This document shows, piece by piece, positions 17,437 to 26,017 of a stretch of DNA of 64,000 nucleotides. Source of the DNA: Treponema vincentii (lineage in GTDB: Bacteria > Spirochaetota > Spirochaetia > Treponematales > Treponemataceae); the NCBI RefSeq assembly GCF_010365865.1, contig NZ_CP048020.1, positions 124,001 through 188,000 of the forward strand, in the 5' to 3' direction. The translations under genes were made by a program, and so were the position numbers. Each line of letters starts with the position of its first letter. Within the stretch, counting starts at the first letter, position 1. The notes under the pieces were generated by a model. That model had not been told where the DNA came from and made no database searches. It was given only the letters and a program-made list of their open reading frames with translations.

Positions 17437-19329
17437 ATGAAAATAAAAGAAAGACAAATGACATGGCGTACATACCTTGCCTATGGCGGCGGGGATTTGT
17501 ATGGCGGCGGTTGTTTTTTTATTGTTACGACATTTTCAATGTATTATTTGGTAAACGTCATCGGGGTGCATCCCGCATTGGCTGGCTTAATTCCGGCAAT
17601 CGGTAAGGTATGGGATGCGGTTTCCGACCCGATGATGGGGTATATTTCCGATAACACCCCGCGGACGAGGTTTGGCAAACGGCGCGTATGGTTTTTAGTT
17701 TCTATTCTTCCCATAGCCTTATCATTTATCCTTATTTGGTTTCCGATTACCATTGAAGGGCAAACAGGCAAGTTTATCTTTTATACCGTTGCTTATATCA
17801 TCTTTTTTACGGTTTCAACCGTGTCTTATATTCCGTATGCAGCGCTCAGCGCCGAAATAACAAAAGATTTTTCTGAGCGGAATAAGCTGAACAGCACTCG
17901 ACTGATGTTTTCGTTTGTTGCAACGTTGCTTGTCGGGGTGCTGGCGCAGCCTATTATTGACCATTTTAACGGAAGTGCTCAGGGGTATTTTATCATGGGA
18001 TGCGTATTTGCACTCATTTTTGCACTCCCATGGATACCGCTTTATTTTGAAACATGGGAACTTCCTCAGAATGAATCCGCAGAAAAATCAACTCAATCGT
18101 TTATAAAAAATTTCTTATCGCTATTTCAAAATAGGTCATGTAGAATTCATATTGCGATGTACGTGTGTTCTTTCGGTGCGCTTGATATTTTTATGTCATT
18201 TGTACTTTTTTATATTGTCGACTATTTAAATAAGGGAAATATTTTTGTTATTGCCCAGGGGAGTCTTTTAATTGCTATGATGGTGATGTTGCCGGTGCAT
18301 AGCTATTTTATCAACCGGAAAGGGCATAAGCCTGTTTACATTACAGCGCTTACCGTATTCATCCTCGCTATTTTATTGATGGGGCTTCATACTCCCACAT
18401 CCAGCGGCGTGTGGCTAATATTGAACATGGTACTGATGGGAATAGGCATAGCAGCGAATAATTTAATTCCTCATCAACTGTTGCCGTTTATTTCCGATAT
18501 AGACCGTGTGATGAGCGGTAAACAGCGTACGGGTACATATTCAGCGGCGATGACGCTTGCGCGGAAGCTGTTTTTAGGTTTGATTATCATGCCGACAATC
18601 GGTGTCGGGTTGAGCAAAATCGGATATAAAAATCCGGTGCCTTCAATTTTGACGCAGAGCCAATTTGCGGAAGCGGAAGCACTTTGCAAAAGTACGGCGA
18701 CATCGTTTTCGAAAATAGAAAAATATTATGCTCTATATGAAGATGGCAATTTGCATTTGAAGTACGCCGGCAAAGATACGGACGGCATAATAAAAAGTAT
18801 CTATAAGAAACACAAAGCCGTCGCGAGTACTGAAGTGATTTCTTTTTTTGAAAACACTGATTCTTTTACAGAGATTCCGACAAGTATATTTGATGATTTT
18901 ATCCTACCGTCTTTCCATACTGCAGACTTTGCACAGGTCGATAATAAATTTCTTGTAGCGTCTTCGTACGAGAAAGAAGGTACCATGTATAAAAAAATAA
19001 TTCCCATTGGTTTTTATACAAAACCCGATTTATATGATTTGAAAGTGTTATTGGATGCGATCGATTTTAAGTATTCGGGTATTGGTCAGGCGCAAAAGCC
19101 GCAGCAAAAACAGGAAACGCTCAATAAAATCAGATTGATGTTTATCGTGTTGCCTGTCTGTATGCTACTGCTTGGCATTTTGTTTGCTTCACAATTTAAA
19201 GTTACACCGGAGAATCATCAAATCATTTTAAACGAAATCAAACGCCTTGAAGCTGGCGGTAGCAAACAAGATGCCGATGAAAAGACAAAAGCTGTATGTG
19301 AGTTATTAATCGGGAAAAAGTATTGCTGA
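17437..19329 (+). CDS. GPH-family (MelB-like) sugar:cation symporter with an inserted domain
   Basis: A 630-residue MFS protein of the glycoside-pentoside-hexuronide family. GKVWDAVSDPMMGYISDNTPRTRFGKRR is the family's hallmark loop after helix 2, and DFSERNKLNSTRLMFSF is also typical. About eleven helices are followed by an unusual hydrophilic insertion of roughly 165 residues (about 395-560) and then the last helix (IRLMFIVLPVCMLLLGILFA). It probably imports sugars or glycosides with Na+ or H+. The downstream malQ suggests maltodextrin or glycoside use, but this is inference. ATG 17437 begins MKIKERQMTWRTYLAYGGGD, which matches family N-termini; longer in-frame starts exist but run through the spacer. 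The RBS is weak. Confidence 0.85.
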   Translation: MKIKERQMTWRTYLAYGGGDLYGGGCFFIVTTFSMYYLVNVIGVHPALAGLIPAIGKVWDAVSDPMMGYISDNTPRTRFGKRRVWFLVSILPIALSFILIWFPITIEGQTGKFIFYTVAYIIFFTVSTVSYIPYAALSAEITKDFSERNKLNSTRLMFSFVATLLVGVLAQPIIDHFNGSAQGYFIMGCVFALIFALPWIPLYFETWELPQNESAEKSTQSFIKNFLSLFQNRSCRIHIAMYVCSFGALDIFMSFVLFYIVDYLNKGNIFVIAQGSLLIAMMVMLPVHSYFINRKGHKPVYITALTVFILAILLMGLHTPTSSGVWLILNMVLMGIGIAANNLIPHQLLPFISDIDRVMSGKQRTGTYSAAMTLARKLFLGLIIMPTIGVGLSKIGYKNPVPSILTQSQFAEAEALCKSTATSFSKIEKYYALYEDGNLHLKYAGKDTDGIIKSIYKKHKAVASTEVISFFENTDSFTEIPTSIFDDFILPSFHTADFAQVDNKFLVASSYEKEGTMYKKIIPIGFYTKPDLYDLKVLLDAIDFKYSGIGQAQKPQQKQETLNKIRLMFIVLPVCMLLLGILFASQFKVTPENHQIILNEIKRLEAGGSKQDADEKTKAVCELLIGKKYC

Positions 19330-19425
19330 ATGTCCGAATTTTCAAAATGAATATTCCGACATTCCTCAAACATGGAGTTATCAAAAGTGCTTCTATTTAG
19401 CTGCAATCTAGCAACAGGAGATACT

Positions 19426-21194
19426 ATGCTTTCAAAACTTTTAAACCGTTCTGCAGGAATACTGCTCCATCCGACTTCCCTTCCGAGTAATGAAGGGATT
19501 GGCACACTAGGCAAAACCGCCTATAACTTTATCGATTGGCTTCACTCTGCGCACATACGACTATGGCAGGTACTACCGCTCAGTCCGACCGGTTACGGGG
19601 ATTCTCCTTATGCGGCATTTTCGAGCTTTGCCGGGAACCCGCTGTTGATCGACTTGGAAACACTTTCGGAGCAAGGATATTTGACTGCCGATGATATCAA
19701 GCTGCCGGAGTACCTTTCTACAGATGGTAATATCGACTTCGGTTCGGTAGTCTATTGGAAAATACCGCTCTTAAAAAAAGCCGCATCAGCATTTCTTAAC
19801 AGGATTAAAGACGGTAGTACCGCCGACACAGAATTGAAGGACGCATTCCGGCGTTTTCAAAAGGCGAATAAACATCTTGATGACTATGCGCTTTTCATGT
19901 CGATTAAAGAAGTATACGATGCGCAGGCAGTTCAAGAAGGTGTATCCGGAAAACTGTGGAACAACTATTGGCCGAAAGCCCTTGCCTGCCGCGACATGGA
20001 GACATTAAAACGTTGGGCGCAGGAACATCGGCATGAGATTGACCGATATAAGGTCATTCAATTTTTCTTTTTTGAGCAGTGGACGCGGCTTCGGCACTAT
20101 GCAAACGAAAAAGGTATTTCGATTATCGGGGATATCCCGATTTTCGTAGCACCGGATTCTTCGGACGTATGGGCGAATCAAAAACTTTTCCAGCTGGATG
20201 AAAACGGCGTACCGACAGCGGTTGCCGGAGTACCGCCCGACTATTTTAGCGCAACGGGGCAGCTGTGGGGAAACCCGCTCTATAATTGGGAGGCGATGAA
20301 GGCCGATAAATACCGCTGGTGGATTGACCGCATTGACGCATGTTTGGAACTCGTCGATTATATTCGTATCGATCACTTCCGTGGTTTTGAAGCGTATTGG
20401 GCGGTACCCTTCGGCGCTCCGACTGCGGAAAAAAGGCGAATGGCTGCCCGGCCCCGATCATCATTTTTTTGAAGCGGTACAGCGCGCCCTACTCAAAAAG
20501 AACAGTGAATATGCCAAAGGTTTGCCGATTATTGCCGAAGACCTTGGGGTTATTACCCCCGCAGGTGGAGCGTCTCCGCGACGACTTCCATTTGCCGGGA
20601 ATGAAAATCTTACAGTTTGCTTTTAGCGCCGCAGAGGTACGGGAAGTTGGCTTTACCGATGCCTTTTTACCGCACCGGTATACGCAAAACGCTGTCGTGT
20701 ACACCGGTACTCATGACAACACTACATTGCGAGCATGGCTTGATACGCTTTCGCGGGATGATTTTGAAGTACTGCTGTTCTACCTCTATGGTGAAAGACC
20801 TGCCGTAGAATTGCTCGACGAGCTGTTTTCGGCGGAGCATACTGAAGCACGGAATAGTACGTCCGAACCGGCAGAGCATACCGCAGTACGGCACGGCACA
20901 GCCGATGCGGCGTCTCCTGCAGCAGATGATGGGACGGCTTTGCAAGCCGCTGCTTTTAAAGACGATCTCTGCGCCGAACTGATTAAGCAAGCGTTTTTCT
21001 CGGTAGCGGTTTTTGCCGTTATTCCGTTCCAAGACCTGTATGCGCTGGGAGCGGAAGCGCGCATGAACGAACCTTCTACCCTTGGAAAAAACTGGACATG
21101 GCGCATGCCGCGCGGTTTGCTTACCCCGGAATGTGCCGAATGGCTGAGCGATTTAGTTATCGCATCCGGGCGGTGCGGGATAAAATGGATATAG
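19426..21194 (+). pseudogene. malQ: 4-alpha-glucanotransferase (amylomaltase), two frameshifts
   Basis: A GH77 enzyme that disproportionates maltodextrins. Family blocks are clear: RSAGILLHPTSLPSNEGIGTLG (start), LPLSPTGYGDSPY, SSFAGNPLLIDL, IIGDIPIFVAPDSSDVWA, IRIDHFRGFEAYW (nucleophile Asp region), then in a second frame PIIAEDLG (acid/base Glu) and in a third frame VYTGTHDNTT (transition-state Asp). The first break is six A at 20429-20434 (five would read AEKGEWLPGPDHHFFEA); the second is five C at 20556-20560 (four would read VITPQVERLRDDF). Both are +1 in homopolymers. A low-complexity ~45-residue insertion precedes the C-terminal region. ATG 19426 has AGGAG six bases upstream. As written no full enzyme is made; repaired, all catalytic residues are present. 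Confidence 0.9.
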
Positions 21195-21270
21195 TAGAAC
21201 AAAAAGGCAAAAATACATAGAACCCTTAAAATGTGTACTAATTTTTTAGACTGTGCTACGATAAGTCATC

Positions 21271-23049
21271 ATGCTGAAGACTTTATCAAAAAGCCTGCGG
21301 GAATATAAACGGACATCTGTTATCGCAGTGCTGCTGACAATTACGGAGGTGGTGTTTGAAATTATCATCCCTTCCTGTATGGCGTATCTCATTGATTTTG
21401 GAATTGAAGCTGGTGCAATGCAAACGGTGTTCAAGTACGGGGCGGCGCTTTTGGTCTTTGCGCTTATTCAATTACTGACGGGGGTGTTTTCGTCGGTTAC
21501 CGCAGCAAAGGCGTCAGCAGGTTTTGCGGCAAATCTGCGGCAGGATATGTACGACAACGTGCAGACTTTTTCTTTTTCCAACATCGACAAATTTTCACCG
21601 TCTTCCATTATAACGCGGCTTACCACCGATGTAACAAACGTGCTTAACTCCTATCAGATGCTGGTAAAACTTGCTGTGCGCGCACCCGGAATGATGATCT
21701 TTGCGATGATTGCATCGTTTAGAATCAGTACGAACATTTCTCTCATATTTCTCGGTATGATTCCGCTGCTGGGACTCGGTATCTTTCTTATTATCCGGAA
21801 GGTGCATCCGATATTTAGAACTGTTTTTAAAACCTACGATAAGCTCAACAATGTGGTGCAGGAAAACATACGCGGTGTCCGGGCGGTAAAATCCTTTAAC
21901 CGGCAGCAGTACGAAATTACCAAGTTTGAAAACATTTCCGAATCGATTTACAAGGGCTTTTCAAAAGGGGAGCGGTACATTACGCTGATGATGCCGATGG
22001 CGCAGCTGTGTATTTATACCTGTATGATTTTGATTTCGTGGTTCGGTGCAAAGGAGATTGTTGCGAGCGGAAACAATGCTGCACAGGGGCTCACCACCGG
22101 ATCGCTGATGGCGCTGTTTTCGTATGCCGCTCAAATTATGATGAGCTTGATGATGTTTTCGATGGTTTTTGTGATGATCACCATTTCCCGTTCTTCCGCA
22201 GACCGCATTGCAGAAATTTTAAATGAGCAGCCGGACATCACCAATCCTAAGCATCCCGTGATGGAGGTAAAAAACGGAGAGATATGCTTTACCAATGCCG
22301 ATTTTATGTATACTGCGGATGCCGATAAAAAAGTAATCGACAATGCGAACCTTGTTATCCGGTCTGGAGAAACGGTGGGGATTATCGGCGGCACGGGTTC
22401 TTCCAAAACCTCCTTTGTACAGCTCATTCCCCGCTTGTACGATGTTACCTCCGGTTCGGTGAGCGTGGGCGGTGTGAACGTAAAAGACTACGATGTAAAA
22501 ACGCTGCGGGATGCGGTAGCAATGGTCTTGCAGAAAAATGAGTTGTTCGCCGGTACGGTAAAGAGTAATTTGCAGTGGGGGAATGAACACGCAAGTGATG
22601 AGGAAATTGCGGAAGCGTGCCGCCTCGCCTGCGCTGCCGAATTTGTCGAAGCAATGCCGGATGGGTATAACTCCCGTATCGAGCAGGGAGGCGCCAATGT
22701 TTCCGGCGGACAAAAACAGCGGCTCTGTATTGCGCGGGCGCTGCTCAAAAAACCTAAAATTTTAATCCTGGATGATTCAACCAGTGCGGTAGACACCAAA
22801 ACGGATGCGCTGATTCAAAAATCATTTAAAGACTTCTTACCCGACACAACAAAGATCATTATTGCGCAGCGGATTTCTTCCGTACAACATGCGGATAAAA
22901 TTCTCGTATTCGACAACGGGGCAATTACTGCGGTCGGTACGCATGATGAATTGCTGCATACAAGCGCCATCTATAAAGAAGTCTTTGAAACCCAACAAAA
23001 AGGAACTGATGGTATCGCTCCAACGAGAATCGGAGGTTCCGATGTCTAA
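21271..23049 (+). CDS. Heterodimeric ABC exporter half, degenerate ATPase site
   Basis: A 592-residue type-1 ABC exporter half with a six-helix membrane domain (about 1-320) followed by a nucleotide-binding domain. The Walker A is GGTGSSKTS rather than GxxGxGK[ST], with Ser replacing the usual Gly. The signature is VSGGQKQR. Walker B is ILILDDSTS, with Asp in place of the catalytic Glu. These changes are typical of the non-hydrolysing partner of heterodimeric exporters of the MdlA/LmrC kind. The next gene overlaps its end and supplies the canonical half. The substrate (drug, lipid or peptide) is not predictable. ATG 21271 lies downstream of a TACGAT-type -10 region; no strong RBS. Confidence 0.93.
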   Translation: MLKTLSKSLREYKRTSVIAVLLTITEVVFEIIIPSCMAYLIDFGIEAGAMQTVFKYGAALLVFALIQLLTGVFSSVTAAKASAGFAANLRQDMYDNVQTFSFSNIDKFSPSSIITRLTTDVTNVLNSYQMLVKLAVRAPGMMIFAMIASFRISTNISLIFLGMIPLLGLGIFLIIRKVHPIFRTVFKTYDKLNNVVQENIRGVRAVKSFNRQQYEITKFENISESIYKGFSKGERYITLMMPMAQLCIYTCMILISWFGAKEIVASGNNAAQGLTTGSLMALFSYAAQIMMSLMMFSMVFVMITISRSSADRIAEILNEQPDITNPKHPVMEVKNGEICFTNADFMYTADADKKVIDNANLVIRSGETVGIIGGTGSSKTSFVQLIPRLYDVTSGSVSVGGVNVKDYDVKTLRDAVAMVLQKNELFAGTVKSNLQWGNEHASDEEIAEACRLACAAEFVEAMPDGYNSRIEQGGANVSGGQKQRLCIARALLKKPKILILDDSTSAVDTKTDALIQKSFKDFLPDTTKIIIAQRISSVQHADKILVFDNGAITAVGTHDELLHTSAIYKEVFETQQKGTDGIAPTRIGGSDV

Positions 23050-24985
23050 TATGAAACCTGCTCACGGTGCAAAACCGGCAACAAACCCAACCGCAAAACC
23101 GGAAATGAAGCTTTCCATGCCGACCGTCAAACGGCTTCTTTCCTATCAGAAACAGTACAGGGGCATCCTTGCGGTTGTGACGGTCTGTATTTTATTAAGC
23201 GCAGGCGCAACCGCCGCCGCCTCTCTCTTCCTGCAGGTATTGATTGATCAGTATATTATGCCGCTGCTTGCACAAAGCACTCCGGTGTTTACCGGACTGT
23301 CGCGTGTACTGCTTTTGATGGCGGCGGTTTACGGCACCGGTGTCCTCTGTTCATGGATTTACAGCCGTTTGATGATCAATGTGGCGCAGCGGACACTCAA
23401 GCGAATCCGTGATGAGATGTTCGCAAAGATGCAGCGCCTGCCGATCCGGTATTTCGACACGCACACGCACGGTGATATTATGAGTCGCTACACCAACGAC
23501 ACCGACACACTCCGGCAGATGATTACACAGTCAATGCCGCAGTTTGTTTCTTCCGTGTGTACGATTATCGCCGTGTTCTGTGCGATGCTGTATCAGAGTG
23601 TGTACCTGACGGTCATCGTTGTCGCTTCCATCTTTTCTATTTTGAAAGTGATTAAGTTTGTCGCAAAAAAGAGCGGCTTCTATTTTGTCCGGCAGCAAGA
23701 CACGCTCGGACAGCTCAACGGCTATGTTGAAGAGATGATAAACGGACAGAAAGTGATTAAAGTGTTCTGCCGGGAAGAAGCGGTAAAAGCTGAGTTTAAA
23801 GAAAAGAACGCCGCATGGCAGGAAAGCGCCGCAAAAGCAAATGCGTATGCAAATATCATCATGCCCTTTATGAATGCGCTGGGATATTTTCAGTATGTGA
23901 TTGTCGCGCTTGTCGGTGCGTGGTTTGCCATTGCAAAAATTCCCAATCCGACTATCGCCGGTATCAACACGCTAACGCTCGGCACCATCGCTTCATTTTT
24001 AACGCTGTCGCGGAGCTTTACCAATCCCATTTCTCAGCTATCCAATCAGCTCAATTCGGTGATCAATGCGGTTGCAGGAGCCTCGCGGATTTTTGCGCTG
24101 ATGGACGAAGCGCCGGAGGAAGATGCCGGTACCGTTACGCTTGTCAACGCACGGGAAGAAGCAGGTACCTTGTCCGAAGCGGCGGAACACACGGGTGTAT
24201 GGGCGTGGAAGGAAATACGTGAAGACGGCACGGTTTCTTTAACCCGACTGACCGGCAAGGTGATTTTTGAACATGTCGATTTCGGTTATAGCCTTGAGAA
24301 AAACGTGCTGAAGGACATAAATCTTTTTGCGGAGCGCGGACAAAAGGTTGCATTTGTCGGCGCGACAGGTGCGGGTAAAACAACGATTACCAATTTGATC
24401 AACCGCTTCTACGATATTAACAGCGGGACTATTACCTACGACGGCATACCGATTACCCGCATTAAGAAAGAAGCCCTGCGGCGTTCGCTCGGTATCGTAT
24501 TGCAAGAGGTGAATTTATTTACCGGCACTATTATGGAAAACATTCGCTTCGGTAACTTGGATGCCACCGACGAACAGTGTATCGCAGCGGCAAAACTTGC
24601 CAATGCGCACAACTTTATTATGATGCTGCCCCACGGATATGACACGGTTATTGAAGGCAACAAAAACTCCCTTTCGCAAGGGCAGCGGCAGCTCTTATCC
24701 ATCGCCCGCGCCGCAGTCTCCGACCCGCCCGTTATGATATTGGATGAAGCAACCTCTTCAATCGACACAAGAACCGAAGCGCTTATTCAGAAAGGTATGG
24801 ATAGGCTGATGGAAGGCAGAACCGTTTTCGTCATCGCCCACCGCCTTTCCACCATCATGAACTCCGATGTTATCATGGTCTTGGATCACGGCGAAATTAT
24901 CGAACGTGGCACACACGAAAGCCTTATTGCTAAAAAGGGTATGTATTATCAACTTTATACGGGAGCCTTAGACTTTGACAAATAG
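23042..24985 (+). CDS. Heterodimeric ABC exporter half, canonical ATPase
   Basis: A 647-residue partner of the preceding gene. A short hydrophilic N-terminus (GAKPATNPTAKPEM) leads to six transmembrane helices, then an ATPase domain with Walker A GATGAGKTT, Q-loop LQEVNLF, signature LSQGQRQ, Walker B VMILDEATSS with the catalytic Glu, and H-loop VFVIAHRLST. A ~35-residue insertion precedes the ATPase. The ATG at 23042 lies within GATGTCTAA, the last codons of the upstream gene, so translation is coupled; GGAGGTTCC upstream is a good RBS. The last codons (GACTTTGACAAATAG) recur as inverted copies in the array downstream. Confidence 0.95.
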   Translation: MSNMKPAHGAKPATNPTAKPEMKLSMPTVKRLLSYQKQYRGILAVVTVCILLSAGATAAASLFLQVLIDQYIMPLLAQSTPVFTGLSRVLLLMAAVYGTGVLCSWIYSRLMINVAQRTLKRIRDEMFAKMQRLPIRYFDTHTHGDIMSRYTNDTDTLRQMITQSMPQFVSSVCTIIAVFCAMLYQSVYLTVIVVASIFSILKVIKFVAKKSGFYFVRQQDTLGQLNGYVEEMINGQKVIKVFCREEAVKAEFKEKNAAWQESAAKANAYANIIMPFMNALGYFQYVIVALVGAWFAIAKIPNPTIAGINTLTLGTIASFLTLSRSFTNPISQLSNQLNSVINAVAGASRIFALMDEAPEEDAGTVTLVNAREEAGTLSEAAEHTGVWAWKEIREDGTVSLTRLTGKVIFEHVDFGYSLEKNVLKDINLFAERGQKVAFVGATGAGKTTITNLINRFYDINSGTITYDGIPITRIKKEALRRSLGIVLQEVNLFTGTIMENIRFGNLDATDEQCIAAAKLANAHNFIMMLPHGYDTVIEGNKNSLSQGQRQLLSIARAAVSDPPVMILDEATSSIDTRTEALIQKGMDRLMEGRTVFVIAHRLSTIMNSDVIMVLDHGEIIERGTHESLIAKKGMYYQLYTGALDFDK

Positions 24986-25991
24986 GCGGGCATCTGCGTT
25001 GTCGCTTAACAAAAAACACTCCTCGACGTACAACAAGTACGACTGCGGGTGTTTTTTGTACGCTCCTAGCATCTGCTCCACCTATTTGTCAAAGCGCTGG
25101 TTAGGGCCGGGGTATCTCCTTCATCGCTTCTGTTTAAATCAGTGGCATCCTTGCCGCTGCTGAAAATCCTCAACGTATCAGTACCGCCACGGCTGGCGGT
25201 GTTTCTAAACAGCAGCAAGTTTTTCACTAGAAAAACTTGTCGTTGAAAAGCGTACACGGAAGTACGCTTTTCAACAGGCCTGCGGTTAATTTATGCTCGC
25301 GCCTATTTGTCAAAGCGTTGGCTATACAAAACCGCCATGGACGGCGGTGGTTCCAAGCAGTAGCGAGATTTAGGCTATGCATAAATCTCGACGTTGAACA
25401 GTGTACACGGACGTACACTGTTCAACAGGCTATTTGTCAAAGCGCTGGTTAAGGGCGGGCATCTCCTTCATCGCTTCTGTTTAAATCAGTGGCATCCGTG
25501 CCGCTTCTGAAAATCCTCGACGTATCTCAGAAGCGACACGGATGTCGCTGGTTCCATACAGTAACAAGTTTGCAATGCAAACTTGCAGCCCAAAAATGGG
25601 CAAGGATGTCCATTTTTGGGCGAGGATGTCCGTGGTTCTAATCAGCAGCGTGTTTGCGCTGCAAACACGTAGGTAGCAAATGTACAGGGATGTACATTTG
25701 CTACCGTGCCTGCGGGTGTTGTTTATTCAGCGCCTTGTATCCGGCACCACTATTTTCAAAAGGCTTACGGCAAGAGGTATTCAGTACCGCCACGGATGGC
25801 GGTGGTTCTAAGCAGTAGCGATGTTTTTGTGTAGCAAAAACTCGCGTTCAAAAATTGACAAGGAGGTCAATTTTTGAACTTGCCATGGAGGGCGGTGGTT
25901 CCACGCGGTAGCGAGATTTGGGCTATGCACAAATCTCGTCGTTGAACAGTGTACACGGACGTACACTGTTCAACAGGCTATTTGTCAAAGC
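24972..25991. repeat. Array of about 20 hairpins with constant ANGGAN loops and variable stems; no gene
   Basis: The 1032 bp between two genes contain no plausible ORF but a dense series of palindromes. Long forms (perfect or near-perfect 14-bp stems, hexaloop in brackets, plus strand): 25242-25275 [ACGGAA], 25393-25426 [ACGGAC], 25588-25621 [AAGGAT], 25672-25705 [AGGGAT], 25846-25879 [AAGGAG], 25941-25974 [ACGGAC]. Short forms (about 6 bp): 25183-25200 [ACGGCT], 25331-25348 [ATGGAC], 25532-25549 [ACGGAT], 25786-25803 [ACGGAT], 25881-25896 [ATGGAG]. On the minus strand: 25144-25157 [AAGGAT] and 25488-25505 [ACGGAT]. Intervening hairpins without GGA: 25216-25239, 25364-25390, 25565-25585, 25649-25669, 25820-25844, 25912-25938. 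Shared spacers such as CTATTTGTCAAAGCGCTGGTTA (in pieces) link the units. Possible roles: CsrA-binding decoy RNA, or a DNA repeat. Confidence 0.85.
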
Positions 25992-26017
25992 ACTGGTTAG
26001 GGGCAAACCGTAACAAC

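Noticed and set aside
24975-25452. Short ORFs in the hairpin array
   Set aside because: They are built from palindromic repeat sequence, have no RBS or protein-like composition, and change with every repeat unit.
24986-26017. CRISPR array
   Set aside because: Repeats are not direct repeats of fixed sequence and spacing; stems vary and only the loop is constant. No cas genes nearby.
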